From Erythrophleum ivorense (lineage: Eukaryota; Streptophyta; Magnoliopsida; Fabales; Fabaceae): a stretch of DNA of 64,000 bases. The stretch spans positions 15,978,556-16,042,555 of the forward strand of contig JAIUCV010000001.1 in the NCBI GenBank assembly GCA_026724425.1, in the 5' to 3' direction. The position numbers were made by a program, and so were the translations under genes. This document shows, one piece after another, positions 23,233 through 37,300 of this stretch. A model generated the notes under the pieces. That model searched no databases. It was not told where the DNA came from and worked only from the letters and a program-made list of their open reading frames with translations. The stretch's first letter is position 1, and each line of letters opens with the position of its first letter.

Positions 23233-26090
23233 GAAAACGATATAAAATAAACAGATCATTGGATAGGTTGACTTTGAATAATAATTTTTTTTAATTTAAT
23301 GTATTTTTTAAAAATATCTGAACAAAATATGATATCCACAAAGTGGCACATTTATTATATTAATTTAATGTCAATGACATTCTTGAATACAACAAAAAGG
23401 TGGATAAGACTATAGAGCAATGATAAAACAAGATTTATTCAACATTGTAGTCATTTTATTTTTCATGTCATTAGAGTCAAAGTTAATTTGTAAATTCATT
23501 TTAATTTAATTTTTAGCTACTAAAATAATCCAAAAATTAGTCATTAAAATCAAGTTTAATTTTTGAATCAACTTTAATTTAATTTTAAGTCCATAAATTA
23601 ATTCCCAAAAAAGAGGAAAAAGAAAAATGCCCAAGGTAAAGGCCACAATGTCTCATTTTGTTTTAAATTTAAGAAGAAAAAATGGCCAAAACCCATTATT
23701 TGAAAGTTAAGGCATTTCCCTCATTCTTTCTTAAGAGGCAATGAATGTTGGATATAGGAAACTCCCAAAAAAAGAAAATATTGGATTATCCATAATCTTA
23801 GGAGGGGAGAATTAAATGATGATTTAAAATTTTCTTGTAAAGAAAATCTTAGTGTTTGACTAAAATGGGTAAAGATAGATTAAGAGGAAGAGATTATTTT
23901 TCAAAAACAGAAAACAGCAACAAATTTTTGAGGGCAAGTAAGGGAGAGATGGCCAGAAACAGAGGTTGAGACGAGAGGAAGAATAGAGAAGAGAGAGTTT
24001 GAGAAAAGGGAGGGCTGGAGGTGTTCGTACAAGAGAGGTGAATAAGGAGTTAGCTTATCTTTCAAGTTATGGTTGGATTAGACGCTGAACCACAACCTAT
24101 GTATTGAGCAATTAATTTAGTCTTTGGTGCTATCTCCATCACATCCCCTTGTGCTAAATTTATAGATGTTTGATGGTTTTGATTAAATAATGCCTTCTTC
24201 TTTGCTATAGGGTTTTGCATGTTTGGTTTTGAGTTGGTGTGTATTTGCTTACTGACTTTGTCTTTCACATAGATTTGGATCCAAGATTGCACTTTTCTGT
24301 ATTGTATGTTACCGTTAGCAATAAAAGTTCAACGCACCTTGTTGACTAATGTTTTCATAGAAAAGTTCTAGTTATGCTTGGTTTGTTGGATGAATTCATG
24401 GCGAGCTGTAGTTCGTAGTGCACGATGTTTGTGTGTTGGTTTCAAGAGCAATGAGCAAAAGTATGTTTGCCTTGATTGAATATCTATGACTTTGAACGTA
24501 TCTTAACCAAAACCAAGGGATCTGCACCTTATAATGTGGATTTGATAAGCATAAGGGGAGTGTACCTTGGAATGGTGCTCCTTATAAAGGTGGGAGGTTA
24601 TGCTTTGCTATGAAAGAGCTAGTAGAGGACAAAAGGTATGTAATATTACGGATTGTGCAAATAATGCATTTTGGATGACATCATTGCCTTAATACTATTC
24701 AATCATGTTTTGTGAAATTTGTGGCATTAGCTTTACTTTCTTTTGTATCGTATCATTCCTTTATAGAATAAAAAATATATTAAAAATAAGATCTATTTCA
24801 GAATCTAGAAAAAAAAAAGAGAAAAGAAAATTTCACAAAAATTCCATTTGTTTTTAATAAAAATATTATTTTTGTTTTTGTTTAAATAAAAATCTTATTT
24901 TAGAAAACCATAAAAATAAAAATTCTTATTTTCTTAAAAAAATAAAAAGAGAGAAAAAAATGAAGAGAGCAAACGAATGAAATTCATTTGATTTTCATAA
25001 ATTAAAATACACTCACCAATTCTCAAATTTGTTAATTTACAAAGTCAAATTAATTTTTATTTCTTACTCTTTTTTAAAAAGTGAAAATTAAAATTAAAAG
25101 TCACCAACCCAATAACACACATTTCTACCTCATGTCAAACCATGTGGATTTTAATTCTTTCACCAAGTATGTAAGCCCTATGTCATTTTCCTAGGCCAAG
25201 TTCATTTTTACAAATATTTTACTTTGTTTGTTTTTGGTAATTAGGTTATCCATTTTTGTAAATATCTTATTTTTCTTATTTTTGCAAGTATTTATTTTCA
25301 TATTTTTGTAAATATCTTATCTTCTCTATTTCTATAAAGATTTTATTTTATTTTATTTTGCTATTATAAATATCTTATCTTATTTTGTTTTTGTTCCTTT
25401 TTTTGTTTCTATTTTTTTCACTTGTGTTTTGTTTAAGGTAATTGAAATAGAATTAATTAACCTATTTTGCACAATTGACCTAGATTAAGTGTTCTTTAAA
25501 ACAATTGTTAAAAGATGCCTAACACTTTTTCATATACAACGGAATCCTAAACTTATTTCTAACTTACAAATTATTTTCTTTCAAAAATGTTTTTTTTTAA
25601 TTTTTATTTTTTTAAATTAAAATTTTGGTGTCGACCCTACTTCATTTGGTTTTTACTTTCAAAAATAAAAAATTTTCTTTTTCTAATACTATGCAGTCAC
25701 ATTTTGGATGTGACACATCTTTGATGCAATTTTTTTTTTCAAAATTCATTTTTTAGTTAACATTCATTTTTTTTCTTTTTTAGTTTAAGCTGCCATTCAT
25801 TTTCAAAAGGGTACATTATGGTTTACTACCTTGTATTTTATTTTGTTATCTTTCTGTTCAAAAGTTTGCACTTGTTACCTTGAGATCTACTCTATTAGCA
25901 CAAAACTAATTAGTGTTTTAAAGTTATTAAATCTCAAATGTAGATTTATAAATTTTAATTTGATTTTTGCAAATTTCTCCTAAGCCAATCTCAAAAACTA
26001 AAACTCCTCTCCCAAATCAAGTCCCCCTTTCTCAAAATTCTTAACTCATCCCAATGCATGATGAAGGCCTTCATGCTTAAGAAAGGACTC
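23230..26090. other. AT-rich intergenic DNA, possible Tat-type retroelement remnant
   Basis: No gene is recognisable. Near 25440-25730 a conserved-looking block (CGGAATCCTAAACTTATTTC followed by GGTGTCGACCCTACTTCA) resembles the junction between LTR and internal region of Tat/Ogre-type gypsy elements, whose primer site usually reads like TGGCGACTC. The match is degenerate and no protein or LTR end was found. The rest is poly-A/T-rich DNA with short meaningless frames. Confidence 0.3.
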
Positions 26091-26099
26091 TAAGAAATT

Positions 26100-26944
26100 A
26101 GTTGGAATTCCTTTATCACTGTAAGGAGATATTATGGGATTAAAAAGCTAAATAGACTTGATGGTTTAAGGTGATCAAAACACTAATATTTTCACGTCCT
26201 AATTAATAAGAGGAGATAACAAAACCACGTCCAAAGGTTGAAATATCCCCTAAATTGAGTGGGTGGATGACCAACCCAACTTGAAAAATTATGCGTGGAC
26301 TATTTTGATAGGATTTTCTCTAATCAAGATAAGATGCCTTATTTTGATATCATGGAGGTCTTGAATGATGTTGAAATTCCCTCTCTTAAGGATGATCATT
26401 ACAACCACCTCCTAGAATGCTTTTTTGAAGCTAAAATCAAAGAGGCATTCTTTCCACTATCAACTAATAGTGCCCCTATCCAAATAGTTTCCATGCCAAA
26501 TTTTATCAACATTTTTAGACTATAATGGGAAAGAACATAAACCCCATGATCATATCTTTCCAAGATAAAGGCTTTCTCCCAAAGAATCTCAAAAAATATG
26601 TTGTTGCTCTAATCCCTAAATGTGATGGCCCTCAATCATTGAAAGATTTTAAAGCTATTAGCCTTTGTAATTTGGTTTACAATCATTTCCAAAGTGCTTT
26701 GCAATAGACTTAGGCTCATGTTAGATTATTATATTCCACCAAATCAGAGTGCTTTCTTGAGGGCAGATTAATCTCAAGCAATATCCTTTTAATGTCTAAA
26801 ATCATGTAACAAGTCCACGAGATCAAAGAGTTTAAAGAGATCAAGAGTGCCTAAAGTGGATTTTGTCAAAGCTTATGACATAACTTCATGGAATTTTATT
26901 GTAGGTGTTCTTACTAAAATGAACTTTCCTCCTTCTTGGATCAA
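26100..26944 (+). pseudogene. LINE (L1-type) reverse transcriptase, 5' part, split by retrotransposon
   Basis: Three successive plus-strand frames carry the N-terminal half of a plant L1-type reverse transcriptase. A linker near 26180-26290 resembles the EGDRNTKFFH block. KKYVVALIPKCDGP and the block ending in ISLCN (26525-26707) fit the TFIALIPK and RPISLCN motifs. VDFVKAYDITSWNF at 26847 onward fits KAYD--W. The frame is broken by stops and shifts. The reading stops after FPPSWIN at 26940, where ATCAA is duplicated at the retrotransposon insertion, and resumes at 49542 with MILQYV. The upstream endonuclease was not found. Confidence 0.82.
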
Positions 26945-28341
26945 TGATAGCCACTATTTTTGTAATAGATTCTACAAACGTATAGATCGCTTTTGTAAGA
27001 TAGTGAATCAAAGTCATCCTACAGATAATTGAATTAGACTCAATTAAGCCTAAGGAAATTCACTTTTGTTTAAGTCAAGACAAGTAAATACCAATGTAAG
27101 AAATTAAAAGAAATGAATTTAAACTAATACTAAGCATTAAGATTGTTCTAATGAGATTAATCATTAAGGAGTATCCTAAGTTTCTATCCCTTAATTGCCA
27201 TGAATTGATTTACTCAATTAATTAACAATCTGAGAGTTAAGGAGATTAAATGAGTTTAAGTATCTCTTGAACCACTTAGACTTTTATCCTAGTTAATTAT
27301 ATATTTCTCTCACAATTAATTAGATTAATTGTATTCAATCATTTTTATTACTTAGGGTTCTTGAGTATACTTCTATACCCAAGAACAAAATTAGAATGAC
27401 TTAATCCTAAGTTGCTTAATCAAATGGTCCATTAAGATTTTCCTTTCTTAAGAGCTAATCTTAACCCCCCCAATTCCACAACAAAGATGGCCTAACTTTT
27501 AAATGAAGAACAATAAATAGATTAAGCACTCAAATCAATAATCAAACTAAATTAACTTTACAAAATCTTCATTACATGGCAATAGATTTGAGTAAACGTA
27601 GGATCTAGAAAATCTAGCCACACATAGCTCTACACATTGCAAACAAAACCATAGATTCGAATAAACAAGGAGTCATTGAAGAAGAGATGGAGAATATAAG
27701 AAAACTCAATGAAATCGCATTGATTCAGCCTCCAATCTTCAACCCAAGCTCCTTGCCTTCAAACCCTAGCTCCTTGGTGCATTTTTCTCCTTAGAAACTC
27801 TCCTCCCAAGCTCAAAATGACGAATCCCTAGCTGCCCATCACATTTTTAGTCCGCAAATCAAAGCTGTACATTTTTAGTAACCGGTCTCGCTATAACGAA
27901 GGGTATTTCTTGTTATAGCGAGAGCTTATAAGTTCCAGATCCTTGCTGATCTCGCCACAGCTTGTGCTATAGCTAGAAGTTCACTGGATTTTGCATGAGT
28001 CATGACTTCACTATAGTGAACTGACCTCCTCGTTATAGTGAAATAGCCTCCTAACTACAACGAACTACATACTCACTATAACAAGGAGACTTTGAACAGA
28101 TTGCTTTTGACTTCCTTTTCTCCTTTTCTTTATTTCTTTTTAACAAATCTCTACCTTTCCCTTAAGATTAAAATCAAAATAAAATAAAGCTCAAAACTAC
28201 TAAAAATATAGCAAATGTTATATTTTATTTATTTTCTTTGATTAAATAAAAATTTATACAAGGCCGATCAAGAAATAGGCAATTGACTTCCTAATCAATC
28301 ATAAAATACACCTTACACTTACCAAAATTAAGAATTCATCA
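26945..28341 (-). repeat. 3' LTR of element A
   Basis: Length 1397 bp. On the plus strand it starts TGATAGCCAC and ends TTCATCA, and it aligns throughout with 48110-49536. A segment near 27885-28090 carries several palindrome-like CGCTATAACG / TTATAGCGAG motifs that recur in all relatives of this LTR in the window. Confidence 0.9.
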
Positions 28342-28351
28342 AACTCCCCCA
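28342..28351 (-). other. Polypurine tract of element A
   Basis: Read on the minus strand TGGGGGAGTT lies immediately before the TGATGA start of the 3' LTR. This is where second-strand synthesis of the element would begin, and it fixes the element's orientation. Confidence 0.8.
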
Positions 28352-29727
28352 TACTTGCATTATTGCTTGTCCTCAAGTAATTCCTAAAGATATCAATCAA
28401 AGTGGCTACTAACCTAATTCCTTTCCACAATTAAAATCCAATCAACCAAGATTAAGAATTCCCCACACTGAGAATGAAACCAAAATCAGAAGCAAGAAAT
28501 CAGCTAAAGTCAATTTGAATTCTATGAATAATGCAATCATAGCAACACCTTTTTTACATCCAAAGTGTGTGTGTGTGTGTTCAACAGACAGTTTTGAAGC
28601 AATCAAGTAATCTCATTAATAACCACAATACATTTCCAAGACCAATTCCAATTATCTACTTCAACTTCAATCGTCAAAGTTAATTAAGAGAGGTTAATGG
28701 CTTTATTATCCAACAACGTATCAATCTCAACATAACTATTCTTTTTTATTTTCATTATCATTCTCTTTTTTTTCTTTTTTTTTTAAATTCTCCTACTCAT
28801 TTCTCTTAATCCTTTTTACACGAATGACAACATTGATTATGAAGCCACCCAGTTACTCAAATTAAGGAAATTGATTCGGAGTGCTTATTTGTATACTCTT
28901 AGTTTTCACCACTATTTGACATGAAAGTTTACACTTTTTGGTGCAAACTCCCAGTTACTAAGTAGTTTCAACCATTAGAGTATAATTTTTTTTTAAGTTT
29001 TTTTTGTTTTTTTAAAGCAAATTATATCTCTCTTAAATGACAATCAGATATCCTTTATCAGTAAATAAATTGAAATTATCTAAAAATAATTGAGGTTAAA
29101 TAAAAAGGGACTAAATTACTTCAATAACCATCTTACTAAAAAAGTGCTTCTATCATAGGTGTTTACTACAAATTACATTAATTAATTTACTCAGTTCAAG
29201 TTCGCTCAACCTCCAAATTCTTTGTCCAATATTCATCTAGGGCAAGGGGAAACTAAATCTAAAATCATTAGTCAAAATTGTGGAGACATTATGATAAACT
29301 AAATTATATATATATATATATATATCTGCATATCTACCTAACCTACCTTTATATCTACTCCTTCCCCATACTTAGAATGAACATTGTCCATAATGTGAAA
29401 GAAGGAGAAAACTAATATAAGAAAATTAGAAATAAACTAAGATAAAGGGAAGAGATAAAAGTAGAGAGAGAGAGAGAGATAGAAACTCCTCTGATAAAAA
29501 GACTTAATAAGAGAATGAGAGACTCGAACAAATCCTGTATCTGGGAGATAAAAATAAATATCAAGCCAAGCAGCAAAAAGTAAGTGTATATTAGATAAGG
29601 GAATTCAAATATATAACCAGGGAATGAAAAATCCTAAAAGTTAGATTAAATAGTACAATTATCCATATGTAGTTATCCAAAATGAAAAACAAGAAACGTA
29701 ATGCCAATAACAGATGAACACTATGGG
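28352..29727. other. Non-coding internal region of element A
   Basis: AT-rich DNA between the third ORF and the polypurine tract, with a (GT)n tract near 28568, a TA run near 29306 and a GA run near 29464. No protein is recognisable. A long untranslated stretch before the 3' LTR is usual for Athila-type elements. Confidence 0.6.
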
Positions 29728-30836
29728 TCAAAAGGACCAAGCATATCCTGAGATGCCGGATCTTGTGGAAGAATGATAACGGATGACTAAGGGACCTCTA
29801 GAGGTTGGTGGTGGTGGAGTGGTGGGCACGAGATAATCGATGAGCATTTGCAATTGTTCCTTCATTGAAAGCACATGACCCTCTAGTCTTTTAATAGACT
29901 CTTTCACCCAGCCCTCAAACTGAGTCTGAGGTGGTGCATTATTCATCATGGGTTCTAGTGCATCCTCTCAATGCTGTGGAGGAGGTAGAGGTACCCCTTG
30001 CTGTGGCTGTTGCTATGCTCACTATCTTTGGGGTCTTCCCGGCTCATCCTTCATATTATCATACTTGAAAGCACCCTTTGGTTTAAATTGGGCATCATTT
30101 TTAGACACCCAACTACCCCTTATTGAAAGTATCTCAGTGAAAATATGAGGGTATGCCAGGCTTGCTCTATCCAACAGTGCCACTTGATTGAAGTTTAAAA
30201 CTACAAGGGAGGGAATATTCACCTGCTTCCTTGTCATGAAGTAATAGGTCAAAAGTACCTTTTCCTGGGTGATATCGGACCCGTGGAACTAGTCAATACG
30301 TTACTAGTAATGAATTGCAACCAACACCGAGCAGGTTTATTCAGTTGGTTGATTGCGTAAACTTTGTCAGTTAGCCATGCTCGTCCTTCATTGGTTATGG
30401 TCACCTCCACCTCTTCCCATGGAATGGACTACTAGTTGTCGATGTAAGCTTGGAAAGAACATTGGTCCACATCCAGCAACTCATAAAAGTCTTGAATGAT
30501 TTTTTCATTGATTTTGACCCATGTAAACCTACAATAATATTTATCTTCATCGTCCTCTGTGTCTTCAAAGATGGCATAAAATTCTTGGATCATTATAACG
30601 ATCCAATGCATAAGTTTTTTAGTGAAGCTGTGTAGGCTATGCCATTCAAATTCATTAAAGGTAAGATCTAACAGATGAGGCTCATAGTATCTATCTTCAG
30701 TGACTCCTCAATCTGAAAAGAGGCGTTCAAAGCAGAATTCAGCTCTGGTCGAAGCAAATCTATCTTTATCATAGGGCTTTTTCTTCTACTTTGAAGAAGA
30801 TGCTTCAGCTATTTTTGGTTTCTTTTTAGAAGCCAT
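29728..30836 (-). pseudogene. Third (env-position) ORF of element A, plant-transposon-protein type
   Basis: The minus-strand reading begins at an ATG at 30836 with a lysine-rich start (ASKKKPK) and runs to 29728, but several stops and at least one frameshift break it. Readable parts include a segment around 30022-30252 (ALLDRASLAYPHIFTEI) and a C-terminal part around 29728-29949 with a coiled-coil-like stretch (VKESIKRLEGHVLSMKEQLQ). It lies after pol where Athila-lineage elements carry an extra ORF, and its style matches the putative plant transposon protein family found there. Its function is not established. No membrane or fusion features are visible. Confidence 0.55.
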
Positions 30837-30839
30837 GTA

Positions 30840-32300
30840 GCCTGCAAACCAAATGATGTCCATAATCAATTATTGAAAATTAGATATAGTAAAACTAGAT
30901 AAGTATTCTTGGTCAAATGCTAGCTAACACCCTAACTAATAACGTGTCCACAAGAAAAGAAGATATAGCAATTACAAAGGTAACAAGTTGTGGACAAGGA
31001 AGAGGCATTTCAATTCAATTCTAATGTTTACATGATTTGTCAAAGATAAACTAAGAGTAGGCAAGTTATTAAAGGTAGAGAAATTGAAACAGATAAGGCA
31101 AATATTGCAGAAAAAAAAATGGCATGTTTGGAAAATGCATTCAAACTAGATATAGCGAGAAAGAACCAAATTCAAAAAATTACAGTTTATGCAATTAAAA
31201 CTCTTGAATAATGCGAACCTCCTACACAGAAACATGCGATAGATAAAACCCAACCAGATATTGCTAGCCTATGTATCCATATTTACGTAATCAAATGCAA
31301 TTAACTTCGCAGCCCTAAATGCAACAGAACAAGCAATAACAAGCAAAAATTGAAGGGAAGAATGAAGAGCAGCGTATCTAATGTGGAGAGAAGTGTAAAT
31401 GATGAGAATGGGCATGTGAAAAGCAAGAATTACTACAGATGAAGTGAGGATGGGGATTGAAGAGAGAAAGGGCACGCAACAGCGAAGGAAAATGTAACAA
31501 AGAGAAAAAGGGTTTTTTTTTGTTTTGTTTTTTGTTTTTTTGTTTTTTTATTTTTTATTTTTTTGTTTTCAAAAATGAAAATTCACCTAAGATGTCCAGA
31601 GACCTTCGTTGTTGCCTAAGTAATAGTGAGGAGATCTCTAAAAAATGTACCATTAAACGAAATTACCCTTTCTCACAATAGTGAAGTGGTTCTCTAGCAA
31701 TAACAAGTATACTTGAGTGATTCTAGTTAGGTTAGCCATAGAATCTCGCAATAGCTTAGGCTATAGCGAGAAACTCTCTGGTATTTGTACTAGTCCAAGG
31801 GCATAAGGAATTCGCTATTGCGAAAAGGCCATCATGTAATAGTAAACATACTTCAATAAATTTTTCAAACCATATCTCTTGCCATAGCCTAAGCAATAGC
31901 AGAAGACTCTGGAAAGACAAGGATCTCGCTATGGCGAAAAGGTGACCTTGCTGTAGCATAAATACTTGACATCATTGAAACACAATTTGTCTCACCATTG
32001 CGTAAGCCATAATGAGGAACTCCTTGTTTTTTGTACTAGACGCAGAACAAGTGACACTCGCAATAGCTAAAAGAGCCACTTGCCATAGTGAAGAGCAAAA
32101 ATGTTGAAATTTAGAAAACTAAAGAAGAAATCTTGCCTTACTTTATTTAATCCCTTGAGAAAACTAATTTAATTGAAATGAAATGAACACATTTACTAAT
32201 TTAGAAAGAACTCCCTAGTTCTTTTAACTACTTCATTATCATGCTTTCTCCAAGGAGGGTTTATCCAAGACTTCCAACTTTTCCTGTACACTCCAATCTT
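30840..32300. other. Region replacing RNase H/integrase of element A, rich in palindromic motifs
   Basis: Between the reverse transcriptase and the third ORF, where RNase H and integrase should lie, no such protein is readable on either strand. The part from about 31640 to 32110 has repeated motifs such as CGCAATAGC, CTATAGCGAG, CGCTATTGCG and CGCTATGGCG, the same set found inside the LTRs. A T-rich tract lies near 31511-31566. This may be an inserted LTR fragment or an unusual untranslated region. Confidence 0.45.
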
Positions 32301-34354
32301 GCAAAATCAAATCAAGGATTACAAATTCAAAATCCTTCCAACAAAAATTTAAATGAGAAGAGTAAAAATTTAAATGTCTTTCTCCAAAAGTTTGCAAAAA
32401 GGCTTTGCAATTTTTAAGAAATCATTAATGAACCAGCGATAGAAACTGGCATGACCAAGGAAACTCTGAATCCCCTTCAAATGAGTGGGTGGTGGAAGTT
32501 GCTCAATCACTGTTATTTTGGCACGATCCACTTCTAGACCATGTTTAGAAACTTTATGACCTAAGACAATTCCTTCAGTGACCATGAAATGGCACTTCTT
32601 CTAATTCAATACTAAATTTGTTTCTTCACATTACTTCAAGACTTGCTCTAAATTTGCTAAACACATCTCAAATGATTCTCCAAAAATAGAAAAACCATCC
32701 ATAAAAACTTTCATGGTGTGTTCAATGAAGTCTGTGAAGATAGACATCATACAGCATTGAAAAGTGACATGAGCATTACATTGCCCAAACGATATCCTTC
32801 AAAATGTAAAGGTGCTATAAGGGCAAGTGAATATTGTCTTTTCTTGATCTTATGGGGTTATTGATATTTGATTGCATCCAGAGTATCTATCCAAGAAATA
32901 AAAATATTACTTCCCAATAAAGCGATCTAGCATCTGGTCAATCAATGGGAGGGGAAAATGATCTTTGTATGTTGCCATATTCAACTTCTTATAATCCATA
33001 CAAATTTGCCACCCAGTAACCATTCGAGTGGAAATAACCTCATTATGGTCATTCTTTACCACTGTCGTTCCTTCATTTTCAAGTACACATTGTACCAGGT
33101 TGACCAAACTACTGTCAGAGATAAAGATATGATCCCTGTATTCAACCACTTAAGTATCTCCTTCTTAACCACTTCCTTCATGATTGGGTTTAGTCTCTTT
33201 TGCCCCTCAACAGATTTCTTATGCTCATCTTCTAACAGAATTTTGTGCATCACTATTGCTAGACTGATGCCCTTAATATTTGCAATTGTCTAGCCCATGG
33301 CTGACTTGTGAGCTCTAAGTACATCAAGTAACTTTTTCTCTTGTTCATTATTCAAAGATGTAGAAATGATTACAAATAAGGAATTATCCATACCCAACTA
33401 GGCATACTTCAAATGAGACGGCAATGGTTTCAGCTCCAACTATGGAGGTTCTTCAATAGATAGCTTCATTGATGGAGCCACTCTAGCTTCTAATTCCAAT
33501 GGTTCAAATTTCCTCGAAGAGCTCAACCATCAGGTATTTCTATGTATCATCATCTTACATTCATCCATTTCTTGCTTTTCAATTATGTCCAGTTCATGTA
33601 ACAATACCTTTAATGAGTCTTTTTCTTTATACGTTTCCAGTATTTCTTGAATGTAATCCTCATAAATCTTAAGCCAAAAATAGTCATCTATCTTATCAAA
33701 GAATTTCAAGGCCTTGTTCATATTAAAGAGAATCTCCTCATCCCCTACTCACAACTTAATTTCACCCATCTCTACATCAATTAAAGCTCGAGCTATTGCA
33801 AGAAAGGTTTACCCAACAAAAAAGGTAACTTCTTATCCATTGGTATGTCTAAGATGATGAATTCAACTAGAAAGATAAACTTATCCACCTTGACTAAAAC
33901 ATCTTCAATAATACCTTTTGGCTTAGAAAAGCTCCGATCAGCTAAGTGTAAAGTAATTGAAGTGGGTTGTACTTTCTTAAGTTGAAGTTGTTCAAGAATT
34001 ACAAGCGACATCAAATTCATCTAAGGTCACAAAGAGCTTCCCCTTCAAATTTGTCTCCAATGACACACAACACTGAGAACGTACCTGGGTCCCATAGCTT
34101 AGGAGAAAGCTTATTGAGAATTATTGCACTGCATCTCTTTGTAAGCATAATTGTGCCTAACTCATTCAACTTCTTGTTACTTAACATCTTATTTTAAAAC
34201 TTGGTGTATAGAGGCATCTGCTCTAAAGCTTCAGTAAATGGGTATTAATATCAAGTTATTTGAATATCTGGAGAAATTTCTTATATTTCTCGTCTAAGGC
34301 TTTCTTTTGAAACCTCTGTGGGAAAAGAAGTGAAGGTATTTTTTTCTAAGATCT
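32301..34354 (-). pseudogene. pol of element A: protease and reverse transcriptase, degraded
   Basis: From the 5' side, 33793-34020 encodes a retropepsin-like block (LADRSFSKPKGIIEDVLVKV and LPFLLGKPFLQ). Next, 33056-33253 gives the start of the reverse transcriptase (HKILLEDEHKKSVEGQKRLN), 32907-33149 the TGWQICMDYKKLN block, and 32370-32585 the IVLGHKVSKHGLEVD and FLGHASFYRWFI blocks. In between, near 32680-32715, the active-site region reads FMDGFSIFG where FMDDFSV is usual, so the second catalytic Asp is Gly. Stops and shifts separate the blocks. The 5' end is cut by element B at 34354. Confidence 0.8.
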
Positions 34355-34358
34355 ACTA

Positions 34359-37300
34359 TGTGACGACCCTAACTTCTAATCATTGTAATTAAGATAAAAT
34401 ACGTGATTAATAACCATAAATCAAGGTTACAAGACATTAAAATTAAGTACATTTGGAAAATATAAGAAAATTTCAACCTTTATGTTATTAGAATCATCAA
34501 CCAAATAATTGCAAACATTCATGTACACAAGGGAAACAAACACTCATTTATAAGCCTTTGATTCTATTACCTATTAATTCTAACTCACAGGAATTATCTA
34601 CTAATATTTCTAAGTCATTCTTTGAGGTTACCATATGAAAAAGCAAGATTTTTAGGTTAGAATGAGAGTTTGGGACCGTTAGCTGCAACTAAATGTCTTT
34701 GCGCCATGTTCAATTACTTTTAGGTTCACTTTTTTATCTTCACTGCGATGACTTGGAGCTTTACTGCGGCTAACCTCCATGGCGCTGAGCGAGGAAGTCT
34801 CTTGGAGCCTACCTCGCTCGCCTCTTACTATTGGTCGTGACCAATTCTCCGTTTCGTCGCAGCTAATTCCTCTTTGGAACGCCTGATACATTTTCATAGA
34901 AGTTCACTGTGACCAATTTCCATTTAGCCACGGCGAATTACCCTTTGAAAGACTCCCAGTTTTGCCTCTCACATTTCGCCACGACTAATTCTACTTCCCG
35001 CCGTGGCAAATTGCTCTTTGGCACCCTCCCTGGGTAATTTCACCTCTATTAGCTACAGCTAATAATATTTTGACTGCGACGATATGCCTTCTGATCTTAC
35101 AACCTCTAAAATCTTATCTCATACTCTCCATTCTCCCTCTAATGACACCCTAGAGTCACTCTACCTTAATTTGTAGGGCTCCAATAGCTTTTACTAGTCT
35201 AATTTACACAGCTTATCCATCATTACTAGTTCAAGACTCAAATGTTAATTTCTACTCCTCCAACTACCTTATATCAACAAGTTCATAGAGTAATAACAAC
35301 AAGAATTCATGAACTATCAACAATTAACATTCGATATACATTTCATTAGAGATTTTATACATCAATGGTTCATATCAACATCTAATGTGTCACATAATTA
35401 TATTTCCAATAGTATACCATACCATAAATTTAGCAAAATTCATACATCAAGTGTTATAAGTTCATACATCCAATACTAAACTAAGATGAGGTCTAACTCC
35501 TCAATAGATACATCCTAAGTAATCAAAATATAAGAGTCTACACTTGGCAACATGATTACTTAATGATGTTATACAAAAAAGAATATAAGAGTCTACATTC
35601 TAATTAAATTAGTCTAAGTGTAGTCTTCTCTACCCATGGTTGAAGCTCATGGATTTTCATCCACTTGCTTCCCCTTATCCTCACCCGAAGAGCCTTCACC
35701 TGAAAGTATGATCCCATGAAACGGGGTGAGATACAAATCTCAGTAACCAAGGCAAATTCCATTCATATATTCCAGTTTAATTCACTTATATGCATGATTT
35801 CATATAAGCAACAGAAAATGTGCCAGGCATATCAATAAATGAAATAATTAGGCTATCTATGATTACTATCCTATACTAGCAATCACAATTCCACATGTTA
35901 AAGGCCAATAACACTGAGAGAGGCCCGTTGATGACTTGCTAATTTAGGATAAAAAAGGAATATATTTGATATTAAATTAGGGAGGCAAAGTACTTTTCTC
36001 TTTAGTAATATGGTTAAATATGTATTCAATCAAACAAAATAAAGAAAATATTTCAATTGCAATATCTTTATCAGTTTGAGCCTTATTTTATGATTGATTT
36101 TTATCTCAAGAAAAAATAAAAGATTGTAGAAAGAATTGAGAAAAGAAATGGAAGCTGAAAAGTGGAAATGCAAGTGAAACAAATCTTCTTGCTAAAGCTA
36201 GAATATAATTCACTGTAGCAAGGAAGGCACTTCGCCATAGCAAAATTGTGATGCATACAAATTCCAGGGAGTAACTCATTATAGAATAATAATAGTGAGA
36301 GCAACAGAAATCTGAAAGCCTATGAGCTCTTGCCATAGCGAGAGTCACTCCTCGCCATAGCGAAATCGGCCACTGAAATGCACAGCTTTGATTTATAAGC
36401 TAAAACAGAGGAGAGAAGGCTAGGGCTTCGTCATTCAGCGAGGGAAAAGTGTTTTGGCTGACTGGGAGAGGATAAAAACACACAAAAGGTGTTGGGGAAG
36501 CTTCATACTAATCGGGAAATTATTGATTCTATCCGTTATTCTTCCGATTAGGTGTTTCTACTCCATCTTCCCTTCTAGTTGATGCATTTGTTGATATGTT
36601 TATTGAGATTATCTGTGGATTTCAATCCATGAGTGGCTAAATGTTGTAACCCTTAAGGATTCTATGAACCTTTAATCTTTGGAGATTATTTCCCTTTTTA
36701 TTATATTGGATTATTGAATATTTTAGTATTTAATCTAAATTATAGTTTCATTCTACTGATTGGCCACCTTTAGTTTGATTATGGGTTTTGTAATTAACCT
36801 TTGAAAGAAAGGAATTACTTATAGACCATTGATTAAGCAACTTAGGATTAGATATAGTCTAATTTGCACTTGAGATAAAAATATACTCGAGGCCCTAAGT
36901 AGTTTAGATAAGGTCTGCGCTTAATTAAATATTAACTACTCATTTGAAACATCAAAGAGTCGAGTTAATATAGGGGTTAAATGGATCGAAAAACATTTAT
37001 ACCCAATTAGACCTTTGACTTTAAAATTGACATTAAGCTAACTAATAAAAAAGGGATGATTGACATTGTGTAAAAAGGGGATTAGAATTCCTAGAGTGTC
37101 TTTAATTGCTTATTTTTTATTAGAACCATCTTTCATTATTGTTAATTGCATTTGAATTAATTTTCATTAAAACTCAATCACAATTTGATTTGTTTAACTA
37201 AAATGAACATGAGAACTCTAATGCCTGGTCACTAATCATACTGATTCTCTGAGGAAATAACCTTGACTCATCGCATACTATTCTTATGACCTATACACTT

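Noticed and set aside
29728..30836. Retroviral envelope gene in element A
   Set aside because: The ORF occupies the env position, but no signal peptide, membrane segment or fusion-like feature is visible. Its style is that of a plant transposon protein.
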